In this document: in pieces, positions 9,901 through 17,375 of the stretch
Numbering within the stretch: position 1 is the stretch's first letter
How the letters are laid out: each line of letters begins with the position of its first letter
Origin: Acidobacteriota bacterium
Lineage (GTDB): Bacteria; Acidobacteriota; Thermoanaerobaculia; Multivoradales; Multivoraceae
Direction of reading: 5' to 3'
DNA: 64,000 bases
Assembly: GCA_028875725.1 (NCBI GenBank)
Contig: JAPPCR010000015.1
Coordinates: forward strand, 372,001 to 436,000
Translations under genes and position numbers: made by a program
Notes under the pieces: generated by a model
The model's input: only the letters and a program-made list of their open reading frames with translations
Databases searched by the model: none
What the model was told of the DNA's origin: nothing

Positions 9901-9921
9901 GACCAGGCTGAGGTGCCCTAA
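6910..9921 (+). CDS. hsdR: Type I restriction endonuclease subunit HsdR
   Basis: The 1003-aa motor and nuclease subunit of the type I restriction complex. An N-terminal PD-(D/E)XK nuclease is visible: ALDLALFVNGLPVITFELKN, around residues 156-178, supplies D and E-x-K. It is followed by an SF2 translocase: Walker A HSAGSGKSYSIAWLA near 320, DEAH box VIDEAHSSQ near 427, FTATPKNKTLEFFG, and motif VI QTLSRLNRAHPGK near 695. The C-terminal ~250 residues are helical and likely contact HsdM/HsdS. The length fits the family. It starts at ATG 6910 inside the vapC stop (4-nt overlap) and belongs functionally with hsdS at 163. hsdM is expected outside the left edge. Confidence 0.95.
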   Translation: MTTDTTERGLERLICTALAGHPCDPPKPGELPQPTEPSAATAGWTAGDPGDYDRNYCVDLAQLSAFLHATQPDAAAGLALDEDGPERRKLLARLQGEIAKRGTIDVLRKGLGHGAHELELFYGTPSAGNEVAQQRFDLNRFTVTRQLRYSGDQAQLALDLALFVNGLPVITFELKNSLTKQTVSDAVEQYRKDRNPREKLFGFGRCIVHFAADEREVRFCTHLRGKASWFLPFNRGWNDGAGNPPNPDGLAADYLWREILTRESLTEIIENYAQIVESKDEKTGRTKKTQIWPRYHQLDVVRRLLADAGEHGAGRRYLIQHSAGSGKSYSIAWLAHRLIGLETRGGGTVFDSIVVVTDRVILDRQIKDTIKQYAQVATTVGHADSSADLRQFLEGGKKIVITTIQKFPHVLDAIGDEQRGRRFAIVIDEAHSSQGGRTSAAVSGALSEAGARGEEETYEDQINRLMESRKLLPNASYFAFTATPKNKTLEFFGVPERQPDGTVKRRAFHTYSMKQAIEEGFILDVLKHYTPVRSYYRLAKSVEDDPEFDVKKAQRKLRRFVEGHNHAVRLKAEIMADHFHDQVAAPRKVGGEARAMVVTNGVQRAIQYFHAIRDCLEARKSPYRAIVAFSGEHDYGGAKVTEASLNGFPSRQIAGKIQERPYRFLVCADKFQTGYDEPLLHTMYVDKTLAGIKAVQTLSRLNRAHPGKYDVFVLDFLNDTEIIRDSFANYYRGTILANETDPDRLHDLQADLDAAQVCSADQIDLFVERYLDGAERDRLDPILDQCVAVYLSELDEDGQVDFKGKAKAFVRAYGFLSSILPFSNADWEKRSIFLNFLIPKLPAPREEDLARGILEAVDMDSYRAEKQAMQKILLPDEDAEVDPTPPASGGQRPESDLDHLSNIIKAFNDHFGGIEWADEDRVQRMIAFDIPARVASDTAFRNARRNSDRENTRIEHDRALLRVMQNVMKDDTELFKQFMDDDGFKRWMSEVVFRRAYDQAEVP

Positions 9922-9925
9922 GCGC

Positions 9926-11170
9926 GTGAACACACGCGCCATTCTCATCGGGCTGGCGCTCGGCCTGGGGCTCGGCATCGCCGCCTCGGCAACGGGTTCA
10001 CCCGCGCTGTTGTGGGCCGCCGAGGCCGTCGAGCCGCTCGGTCAGGTCTTCCTGCGCGCGATCCAGATGGTCGTGATCCCGTTGGTGGCGGCGGTCGTCT
10101 TCGTCGGCGTGGGGCGGATCGGCGACTTGCGCAAGCTGGGTCGGCTGGGGGGATTGGCCGTGGGCTTCTTCTGGGCGACGACCCTGCCGGCGATCCTGAT
10201 CGGGATGGGGGTGATGAGCTTCGCCCTCACCTTCACGGCACACGTGGCGCCGCCTACACCCGCGGCGGAGCTGGAACCGGCCGGTGTCGGCATCGTCGAC
10301 TTCCTGGTCAATCTGGTCCCCCGGAATCCGGTCCAGGTCGCCGCCGACGGCGCCCTGCTCTCCCTGCTCATCTTCATCGTCCTCCTGGCCGCGGCGACGA
10401 CCGCCCTGCCGAGCGAGAAACAGCGGACGCTGACGTCCTTCGCGGAGGCGCTAGGCGACGCTCTGACGAAGCTGATGAGCTGGATCCTGTGGACGGCCCC
10501 GGTGGGCGTCTTCGGTCTCGCGGCGCCGGTCATCGCAAAGACCGGGACGGCGATGCTGCAGAACCTTGCCGTCTTCATCGTCGCCGTCGTGGTGGGCCTC
10601 TTCATCCTGAAGGGCCTCGTTCTCCTGCCCCTGGTCTGGTTCCTGGGCGGCGTACCGCCCTGGCGCTTCATCCCGGCGACCGTGGGCACGTACACCGTGG
10701 GCTTCACCACGACGACGTCGGTGGGGACGCTGCCGATGATGCTGCAGGAGGCGAAGAAGCTCGGCCTGTCCGAGCGCCAGTACACGCTGATCCTGCCGCT
10801 GGCGGCGTCGATCAACCGGCCCGGCAGCGCGCTGTTCCAGAGCGCGTCGCTCGTCTTCCTGGCCGCCATGTACGGGGTGCCGCTCGACGCGGGGATGATC
10901 GCCGCGGCGGTGCTGGCGATCTTCCTCGCCGCGATGACGGTCGCTCCGGTGCCCAGCGCCAGCATCGTGTCGCTTGCTCCGGCTCTGGACGTGGTGGGCG
11001 TGCCGCTGGCGGGACTCGCCATCCTCCTGGGGATCGACCGCGTGCCCGACGTCTTCCGCTCCGCAGCGAACGTCGTCTGCCACATGGGCGCCGCGACCAC
11101 GGTCGACACGATGACTCGCGGCGACGGCGACGAACCGGCCGACGGAGCCGAGCAACCGCCGTTGCCCTAG
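9926..11170 (+). CDS. Dicarboxylate/amino acid:cation symporter (DAACS family)
   Basis: A 414-aa polytopic inner-membrane transporter of the GltP/DctA family, importing dicarboxylates or acidic amino acids with Na+ or H+. Eight or more hydrophobic segments are seen. The family signature around FLRAIQMVVIPLVAAVV lies at the N-terminus. The HP1/TM7 region reads TTTSVGTLPMML, and NRPGSALFQSAS marks the transport core. The C-terminal tail after about residue 390 is hydrophilic. GTG 9926 lies 4 nt after the hsdR stop, but there is no functional link to restriction; this is where the defence island ends. The substrate cannot be told from sequence. Confidence 0.88.
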   Translation: MNTRAILIGLALGLGLGIAASATGSPALLWAAEAVEPLGQVFLRAIQMVVIPLVAAVVFVGVGRIGDLRKLGRLGGLAVGFFWATTLPAILIGMGVMSFALTFTAHVAPPTPAAELEPAGVGIVDFLVNLVPRNPVQVAADGALLSLLIFIVLLAAATTALPSEKQRTLTSFAEALGDALTKLMSWILWTAPVGVFGLAAPVIAKTGTAMLQNLAVFIVAVVVGLFILKGLVLLPLVWFLGGVPPWRFIPATVGTYTVGFTTTTSVGTLPMMLQEAKKLGLSERQYTLILPLAASINRPGSALFQSASLVFLAAMYGVPLDAGMIAAAVLAIFLAAMTVAPVPSASIVSLAPALDVVGVPLAGLAILLGIDRVPDVFRSAANVVCHMGAATTVDTMTRGDGDEPADGAEQPPLP

Positions 11171-11242
11171 ACTGGGAATCCTGCCCGGATCATCTTGACC
11201 TCTACTCATCGCCTTGATGTCTACTGGAGGAGCCCCAAACAC

Positions 11243-11863
11243 ATGCGCACGAACTGCCGCAAAACGACGATCCTTCCGCTCACCGCCTTCTCCCTGCTCT
11301 CGCTCGGCGGAGCCGCCGGCGTGTCCGCCCAGAACCTCGAAGAGGACTTCGCCGCCGCCACGGCAGGTGCGACGGCGGCCGGACGGGCCGTCCTCTACAG
11401 TTGCGACATTCCGACGAACCGTGTCGGCTTCGGCTATCTACAGGAACGGCCTTCGGACGAAGGCGTCAAGGCGGTCGACATCTATCTCCGCCTGTACGCC
11501 AACACCGGCATCACGCGAGGCAAGCACGCGGTCCATATCCATGAAACCGCGTCGTGCAATCCATGTGGCACCGCGGGCGGGCACTTCGACCCCGGCCCCA
11601 ACTCGAACACCAGCCCGGACGGCAACCACCCGTTCCACGCCGGTGACCTGACGAACATGACCCTGGACCGCCAGGGCCGCGGCTACCACATGGTGACGAC
11701 AACGCGGGTGACGCTCTCCGACGGGCCGCTCTCCGTGTTTGACGAAGACGGCAGCGCCTTCATCATCCACACGAACCCCGACACCTATTGCCCCGAAGGC
11801 GAGGCGGCCGGCTGCGCAGGCGGTTCCCGAGCGGCCTGCGGCGTGATCACACCCTACCCCTAG
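11243..11863 (+). CDS. Secreted Cu/Zn superoxide dismutase family protein
   Basis: A 206-aa exported protein of the SodC family, dismutating superoxide in the periplasm. The N-terminus is a Sec signal ending near GVSAQ. Metal ligands are visible in order: HAVHIHETASC (the H-x-H copper pair and a disulfide cysteine), GGHFDPG, NHPFHAGDLTNM (zinc His and Asp), and AFIIHTNPD (copper His). A cysteine-rich C-terminus (CPEGEAAGCAGGSRAACG) is consistent with the structural disulfide. ATG 11243 has GGAGGAG ten bases upstream; an in-frame TTG at 11195 would place 16 odd residues before the signal peptide. The product is expected in the periplasm or outside the cell. Confidence 0.9.
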   Translation: MRTNCRKTTILPLTAFSLLSLGGAAGVSAQNLEEDFAAATAGATAAGRAVLYSCDIPTNRVGFGYLQERPSDEGVKAVDIYLRLYANTGITRGKHAVHIHETASCNPCGTAGGHFDPGPNSNTSPDGNHPFHAGDLTNMTLDRQGRGYHMVTTTRVTLSDGPLSVFDEDGSAFIIHTNPDTYCPEGEAAGCAGGSRAACGVITPYP

Positions 11864-11904
11864 GGCCCGCGCCTTCTATCCGTTCCGGGGGCCAGGGGCC
11901 GGGC

Positions 11905-12693
11905 TCAGAATCCCGAACCGGACGACTCCGAAACCGCCTCCTCCAGGCGTTCCACGTACGGCATGGCCGAGTCCAGGTTCCCGACGAACGGATCCCGGCC
12001 CGCGTCCTCGTTCCACTCGTACTCGGTGGCCTGGGCCAGCATCCGCGCGGCGTCCTGCCCGAAGAAGCGGGCGACGACGGCCAGACTCATGTCGATGCCG
12101 GCGGAGACGCCGGAGGAGGTCATCACGTGGCCGGCGTCGACCCAGCGGGCTTCCTTCACCCACTCGGTCTCGGGGCCGAAGCCGGCGATGTAGCTGAAGA
12201 AGGCCTTGTTCCCTGTCGCCGGCAGGCCGTCGAGGACGCCGGCCTTGGCGAGGATGGCCGAGCCGGTGCAGACGGAGGTGGTGAGCTGCACCTCGGCGGC
12301 GCGCTCAGCGATGAAGTCCAGCAACTGCTGGTTCTCGACTTCCCGGAGTGTGCCGATACCTCCCGGCACCATGATCACGTCGAGCGGCGGCGCGTCGTCG
12401 TAGCTGTACTGGGCCTCCACCTTCGGAGCCATCTCGGCCGGATAGGTCGTCGTGGTCAGCGCGACCGGACGAACGGAGTCCGCGATCAGGTGCACACGGA
12501 TCAGACCCGGCCCGGCGTTGAGCCACATCTCGACCGGTCCGAAGACGTCGAGCGGCTCGGCGCCGTCGTACAGGACGACGCCGATGTCGAGCGGCGGGTC
12601 GTACGAGGGGGCTTCGGATTGCCCCGCGGCCGGGATGGCGAACACGGTCGCGAGGACGACAACGGTCGCGAACACTGAAGCAAGTTTCGTCAT
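11905..12693 (-). CDS. Secreted DJ-1/PfpI (GlxA/isonitrile hydratase-like) family protein
   Basis: A 262-aa protein with a Sec signal (MTKLASVFATVVVLATVFA, cleavage near AAGQ) followed by one DJ-1/PfpI domain. The conserved glutamate lies in AEPLDVFGPVEMW and the nucleophilic cysteine in TTSVCTGSAILA; DVIMVPGGIG precedes it. GlxA-type AraC regulators have this domain plus a helix-turn-helix. Here no HTH follows and the protein is exported, so it is more likely an enzyme, isonitrile-hydratase-like or glyoxalase-like, than a regulator. GGGAGG lies upstream of the ATG at 12693. It is divergent from the DUF3604 gene across an 89-bp spacer. Confidence 0.8.
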   Translation of the reverse strand: MTKLASVFATVVVLATVFAIPAAGQSEAPSYDPPLDIGVVLYDGAEPLDVFGPVEMWLNAGPGLIRVHLIADSVRPVALTTTTYPAEMAPKVEAQYSYDDAPPLDVIMVPGGIGTLREVENQQLLDFIAERAAEVQLTTSVCTGSAILAKAGVLDGLPATGNKAFFSYIAGFGPETEWVKEARWVDAGHVMTSSGVSAGIDMSLAVVARFFGQDAARMLAQATEYEWNEDAGRDPFVGNLDSAMPYVERLEEAVSESSGSGF

Positions 12694-12782
12694 GCGGACC
12701 TCCCAGGAATCTCGGCCCGCTATGGTACTGGGGAGAGTCCCGCCAATCTGAGAGACCGGCAGCCAAACCGCGAGGGTTCGCC

Positions 12783-15395
12783 ATGTTGAATCGACGCCGC
12801 TTCGCAACCCACCCCGTGCTCCTCGCTCCGCTCGCCCTGGCGATGGTCGCCCAGGGCTGCACCACCCAGGACTCCGGCGACTACCTGACACCCGAGCTGC
12901 GGCAACGTGTCGAGGCGCTGAAGCTGGAAGCGCCCGAGAGCACCGAAGACGTCGCCGTTCTAAGCGATCGGCTCGACACGCTGTGGCGGTGGTCGAACGC
13001 CTACTCACTCACCGGCGGACCGGTCCCCGACGTCTTCCCGCAGCTCCTCGCGAACGCGAACCGCTCGCTCCGGGGGCTCGGAGGCGGAGCGACGATTCCG
13101 GTGCCGCGGATCCCGGAGTTCATCCGCCTCTACACCCGGGAGTTCCAGATCAAGGACGAGTACCCGGGGGCGGTCGGCACGCTGACGCTCGACCCGCCCG
13201 GTCCCTTCCGCGCCGGCGACCGGGTGACGGTCCGGTTGACCTACACCGTGGGCACGCTCGGCATGGCGGAGGGCGGCGGTCTCCTGGTGCGTGGATCACG
13301 GACGGGCATCCAGGCCGAGGACCCGGCCGGCCCGAACTACGTCACGGTCGAAACGTCGAAACCGGCCGCGACGCTGACCTCCAGCGAGCCGTGGGGCGAC
13401 TGGCTGGGGATGCACTTCCGCAACCGAAGCGGCCGGGTTCGCCCCGGCGTGCCGCGGTCCGTGCTGCAGTTCCGTCTGAGCGGTGCGTCGCTCGATGAAG
13501 GCGACACGGTCACCATCACCTACGGCGACACGTCCGGCGGCGGGTCAGGATTCGCACTGCAGGAGACCTCCAACGACCAGGTGATCCTGCACGTCTACGC
13601 CGACATCGAGGGCACGGGCGACCTGTTCCGACCGGCCTGGCCTTCGTTCGAGGTGCTGGGCCGGGACGAGGTCCGCTCCGTCAACGCCGTCGCCCCGTCG
13701 ATCGTTGCGCCCGGCGAACCCTTCACCCTCGCCGTCCGCGCCGAGGACCGGTTGAAGAACCTGTCGTCCGGCGTCATGCCCGCGCTCGACGTGCTGCTGG
13801 ACGGTGAGCCGTTCCGGACGATCGAGGCCGGCAGTCCGGCCATCTCGCTATTCGAGAACGTGAGCCTCGCCGAACCCGGCGTCTACCGCTTCTCCGTTCG
13901 GAACGAGGACGGAACGATCCGGGCGACCAGCAACCCCCTCCGCGTCGAAGACGATCCCGAAGCCCGCGTCTACTGGGGCGAGACGCACGGCCACACCGCC
14001 TTTGCCGAAGGCCAGGGCTCGCCGGACGGCTACTACCGCTTCGGCCGCGACGTCGCCCGGCTCGACTTCCTGAGCCTCTCCGAGCACGACATCTGGATGG
14101 ACGACAGCGAGTGGCGGAGGCTGCAGGAGCTGGTCGAGGAGTACCGGATCGAAGGCGAGTTCACGACGATCCTCGGCTTCGAGTGGACGTCGCGGTCACC
14201 GCTCGGCGGGCACCACAACGTGTTCTTCCGCGACACGCCTGGCCGCAGCCGGGTTCCGAACCAGGAGGCGCCCCTCCTCGACGAACTGTACGCGGGGCTG
14301 CGAGCTCAGAACAGCAACAACGACGTGCTGGTCATCCCCCACGCCCACCAGCCCGCCGACTGGACGAACAGCGACCCCGACCTGGGGCGACTGGTCGAGA
14401 TCCAGTCCGGCCACGGCACCTTCGACTGGTTCGGCAACAAGTACCTGCAGAACGGCTTCGAGGTCGGCTTCATCGGCGCATCCGACACTCACAACGGCCA
14501 CCCCGGCTACACCGGGGCCGGCAACCGTCAACTGGGCGGTCTGGCCGCCGTCTACGCGCCCGAGAACAACGCTGACGCCATCTTCGGCGCGCTCCGCGAC
14601 CGGGCCGCCTATGCGACAACCGGCGAGCGGATCCTCCTCGAGGCAACTCTCAACGGCACCCGCATGGGTACGCGCCAGGAGGACGCCGCGGTGCGCCGGA
14701 TCGACTGCCGGGTCAGCGGCACGGCCCCGATCGACGCGATCGACGTGATCAAGAACGGCGCGATCGTCTACACCAGGAGATACCTGGAGAGCGCTCTGTC
14801 CGACGAATCGAGGGTGCAGATCACCTTCGAGTCGTCGACCGAGATCCACGGCGAGCGCACGCCCCCGCGCGGCGGCCGACCGTGGAGGGGAGCGATCCAG
14901 GTCGCCGGAGCCGAGCTGGTCGACTACGACGATCCCTGGTTCACGCAGCCCGCGACCTGGCGAACCGCCCGCAACGCGGAAGACCCCAACCGGATCGACT
15001 TCGATTTCCCGACCCGTGGGCGTCCGAAGTCACTCGTTCTCGAGTTGCGCGGCGCAAGCGCCGACACGGTCATCACCGTCGACATGGAGACGACGACCGA
15101 ATCGCGCGGCTCGGGCGGCTACGTTCGCATCCCCCAGGAACTGCCGGCGAACACCGTGCGGTTCCGGCTCGGCGACCTGAAAGGCCAGGTCGAGCGACGC
15201 GAGTACCAGGTGCTGGAGCACACGGACGCGCTCTCGGCTCAGATCGTGACCGAGGGACGGGCCCTCGACCAGGAGTTCAGCTTCACCGACCAGGGCGAAG
15301 TCCGGCCCGGCGACTACTACTACCTCCGTGTGCGCCAGATCGACGGCAGCATGGCGTGGTCGAGCCCGTTCTGGGTGGGAGAGGCGTCGGGTTAG
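12783..15395 (+). CDS. DUF3604 family lipoprotein (PHP-like metallohydrolase fold)
   Basis: An 870-aa exported lipoprotein. The N-terminus has a lipobox (LALAMVAQGC). The first ~390 residues are beta-rich, with Ig-like segments such as GPFRAGDRVTVRL. The DUF3604 domain starts near residue 395 with YWGETHGHTAFAEGQGSPDG, continues with DFLSLSEHDIWMDDSEW, ILGFEWTS, GGHHNVFF, VIPHAHQP and IGASDTHNGHPGY; the many His/Asp residues resemble PHP-type metal sites. A smaller beta domain follows. No enzymatic activity is established for the family as far as I know. The gene is divergent from the PfpI gene and is followed 37 nt later by a secreted-protein gene. Confidence 0.85.
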   Translation: MLNRRRFATHPVLLAPLALAMVAQGCTTQDSGDYLTPELRQRVEALKLEAPESTEDVAVLSDRLDTLWRWSNAYSLTGGPVPDVFPQLLANANRSLRGLGGGATIPVPRIPEFIRLYTREFQIKDEYPGAVGTLTLDPPGPFRAGDRVTVRLTYTVGTLGMAEGGGLLVRGSRTGIQAEDPAGPNYVTVETSKPAATLTSSEPWGDWLGMHFRNRSGRVRPGVPRSVLQFRLSGASLDEGDTVTITYGDTSGGGSGFALQETSNDQVILHVYADIEGTGDLFRPAWPSFEVLGRDEVRSVNAVAPSIVAPGEPFTLAVRAEDRLKNLSSGVMPALDVLLDGEPFRTIEAGSPAISLFENVSLAEPGVYRFSVRNEDGTIRATSNPLRVEDDPEARVYWGETHGHTAFAEGQGSPDGYYRFGRDVARLDFLSLSEHDIWMDDSEWRRLQELVEEYRIEGEFTTILGFEWTSRSPLGGHHNVFFRDTPGRSRVPNQEAPLLDELYAGLRAQNSNNDVLVIPHAHQPADWTNSDPDLGRLVEIQSGHGTFDWFGNKYLQNGFEVGFIGASDTHNGHPGYTGAGNRQLGGLAAVYAPENNADAIFGALRDRAAYATTGERILLEATLNGTRMGTRQEDAAVRRIDCRVSGTAPIDAIDVIKNGAIVYTRRYLESALSDESRVQITFESSTEIHGERTPPRGGRPWRGAIQVAGAELVDYDDPWFTQPATWRTARNAEDPNRIDFDFPTRGRPKSLVLELRGASADTVITVDMETTTESRGSGGYVRIPQELPANTVRFRLGDLKGQVERREYQVLEHTDALSAQIVTEGRALDQEFSFTDQGEVRPGDYYYLRVRQIDGSMAWSSPFWVGEASG

Positions 15396-15432
15396 GGCGG
15401 TAGGCTCAGGGAAACGAACAAGGAGAACGGAG

Positions 15433-16503
15433 ATGCGGAAGACCATCGCTCTCATCTGCGCACTGCTCGCCTCGGGCGCCGGCGCCGCCCTAGCGGCCGC
15501 AGACGACATTCCCCGCACGCCCAACGGCAAGCCCGACTTCACCGGCCGCTACGACATCCGCTCGCTGACGCCCTTCGAGCGCCGGCCCGAGCGGGGCGAG
15601 GAACTCGTCCTCAGCCCGGAGGAGGCGGCCGGGGTCGAAGCCAACCAGCGTCAGCGCGTCCTGGACGGCGACGCGGCCAGCGCCCCGGACAGGCCGCCAC
15701 CGGAGAAGGGCGCCTTCATCGACCGCCAGAGCTACAACTACGCCTGGTTCGATCCAGGCCACACGATGTTCAGGATCGACGGCAAGTACCGAACGTCGAT
15801 CCTGACGAACCCGCCGAACGGCCGGATGCCGCCGCTGACGGAAGAGGCTCAGAGGCATCGCGGCGCCCTGCCCAGGTTCATCTGGATGAACGACGACGGC
15901 ACCGCCTGGTGGCTGGAGTCGGGCGACACACCCTTCGACAGCCCGGAGACGATGGTCCTGGGCGTCCGCTGCATCTACCAGCCCGGCGCTTCGATCCCGA
16001 TTCGCACGATCTCCTACAACAACCTGAAGACCCTGGTGCAGACGGACGACTACCTGATGATCCACATCGAGTGGATGCACTGGACCCGCGTCGTGCGAAT
16101 CGACGCGGAGCATTCGCCCGCGCCGTACCAGTCCTACTCCGGCGACTCGATCGGCCGTTGGGAAGGCGACACCCTGGTCGTCGAGACGACGAACTTCCGT
16201 CGCGAAGCGGCACCCCAGATGCTGCACGGCAGAGAGTCGGCCGGCGTGCCGCGCGGCGCGATGAAGGTCACGGAGCGCTTCAGCCCGATCGACGGCCAGT
16301 CGCTGCTCTACCAGTTCGAGGTCGAGGACGAGGAGTACACCGCGGCCTACGGCGGCGAGATGCCGTGGCCAAGGACCGACCAATACAACTACGAGTACGC
16401 CTGCCACGAAGGCAACTACTCGATGCTGGGACAGCTCAGGGGAGCACGCCAGCTCGAGAAGGAGTGGATCGCTGCCGGCAGGCCGGTGAAGGGCGGGGAG
16501 TAG
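15433..16503 (+). CDS. Conserved secreted protein with SIGRWEGDTLVVETTNF motif (copy 1)
   Basis: A 356-aa exported protein with a clear Sec signal (MRKTIALICALLASGAGAAL, cleavage near ALAAAD). After PNGKPDFTGRYDI the protein has no catalytic signature I recognise. It carries the marker phrase DSIGRWEGDTLVVETTNF near residue 238 and ends with YACHEGNYSMLGQLRGAR. A paralogue lies at 49542 and a more distant relative at 51115, so the family is expanded here. Function is unknown; such proteins are frequent in Acidobacteriota and related soil or marine bacteria. ATG 15433 has AACGGAG close upstream and begins the signal peptide; an upstream in-frame ATG at 15328 would overlap the DUF3604 gene. Confidence 0.78.
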   Translation: MRKTIALICALLASGAGAALAAADDIPRTPNGKPDFTGRYDIRSLTPFERRPERGEELVLSPEEAAGVEANQRQRVLDGDAASAPDRPPPEKGAFIDRQSYNYAWFDPGHTMFRIDGKYRTSILTNPPNGRMPPLTEEAQRHRGALPRFIWMNDDGTAWWLESGDTPFDSPETMVLGVRCIYQPGASIPIRTISYNNLKTLVQTDDYLMIHIEWMHWTRVVRIDAEHSPAPYQSYSGDSIGRWEGDTLVVETTNFRREAAPQMLHGRESAGVPRGAMKVTERFSPIDGQSLLYQFEVEDEEYTAAYGGEMPWPRTDQYNYEYACHEGNYSMLGQLRGARQLEKEWIAAGRPVKGGE

Positions 16504-16504
16504 G

Positions 16505-17362
16505 TCAGATCATGCTGTAGCCGGAGCCCTGTCGCTCCGTGCCGAGTCCCCGCCCCTTCTCGATCCAGCCGAACTCCTCCAGGATCGCCTGGCTGTAGGT
16601 GACCCGGCCGGTGACCCGGTCGAGCGGCTCGGTGGCGAGCAGCAGGGCCGCCTGGGCCATGATCTCGACGGTTTCCGCCTCGTTCGGGTCGCGTCCCTCC
16701 ATCAGCCGGTGGTGGACGACGCCCGGCGTGGGGACAATCTGGGACGGGCTGTAGCAGGTCACCGAGACACCGTGCTCGTACACCTCGGAGGCGAGGCCCT
16801 GGGTGAAGCGCTCCAGGGCCGCCTTCTCGGCGCCGTACAGCGAGCCGCCCGCGAACTGCGGACCCTTGTAAGGGCCGCGGCCGGGGCCGATCGCCGCGCC
16901 CGAGGAAACGTTGACGATGCTGCCCGCGCCACGCTCGATCATCCCGGGCAGCACGAGCTTCGAGAGATAGAACGGCGCGTGGAAGTTGACCGCGGTCGAG
17001 CGGTGCCACTTGTTGATCGGGAAATCCACGACCGGGATGAAGTAGGTCAGGGCGGCGTTGTTGATCAGCACGTCGATGGGTCCGAGGACGTCGCGCACCT
17101 CGTTCACCAGGCGCTCGCAGTTCTCGTACTCGGAGACGTCGCAGGCGAAGGCGGTCGCGTCACCGCCGCCGGCCCGAATCTCTTCGATCGTCGTCTCGAG
17201 CGAACCGCCCAGGTAGTGCCCCCCCTCCGACAGCGTCCGCGCCGTGCAGGCGACTCGCGCGCCGTGCTCGGCGAACAGCTCGGCGATCGCCTTGCCGATG
17301 CCGCGGCTCGCTCCGGTGACCAGGGCTACCCTGCCGTCGAGCCTCTTCTCTGTCTGCGTCAT
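16505..17362 (-). CDS. SDR-family oxidoreductase
   Basis: A 285-aa short-chain dehydrogenase/reductase. The N-terminal Rossmann motif is TGASRGIGKAIAELF, the NNAAL motif follows near residue 105, and the catalytic Ser and Tyr-x-x-x-Lys are in NVSSGAA and SLYGAEKAALE. It likely acts on a hydroxyacyl or keto substrate with NAD(P). The stop of the ligase gene upstream (17376) is 13 nt from this start (17362) and AGGAG precedes the ATG, so the two form an operon. A role in processing the acyl-CoA made by the ligase is inferred from this arrangement. It meets the secreted-protein gene tail to tail, 1 nt apart. Confidence 0.87.
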   Translation of the reverse strand: MTQTEKRLDGRVALVTGASRGIGKAIAELFAEHGARVACTARTLSEGGHYLGGSLETTIEEIRAGGGDATAFACDVSEYENCERLVNEVRDVLGPIDVLINNAALTYFIPVVDFPINKWHRSTAVNFHAPFYLSKLVLPGMIERGAGSIVNVSSGAAIGPGRGPYKGPQFAGGSLYGAEKAALERFTQGLASEVYEHGVSVTCYSPSQIVPTPGVVHHRLMEGRDPNEAETVEIMAQAALLLATEPLDRVTGRVTYSQAILEEFGWIEKGRGLGTERQGSGYSMI

Positions 17363-17375
17363 TGAGCCTTCTCCT

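Noticed and set aside
7741..9978. 745-codon minus-strand frame opposite hsdR
   Set aside because: Shadow of hsdR, which has complete nuclease and translocase motifs. The antisense translation is Val/Arg/Glu repeats without domain structure.
11195..11223. TTGACC/TGTCTA promoter for the superoxide dismutase gene
   Set aside because: The start of transcription would fall on the Shine-Dalgarno, leaving no room for it, so the match is probably chance.
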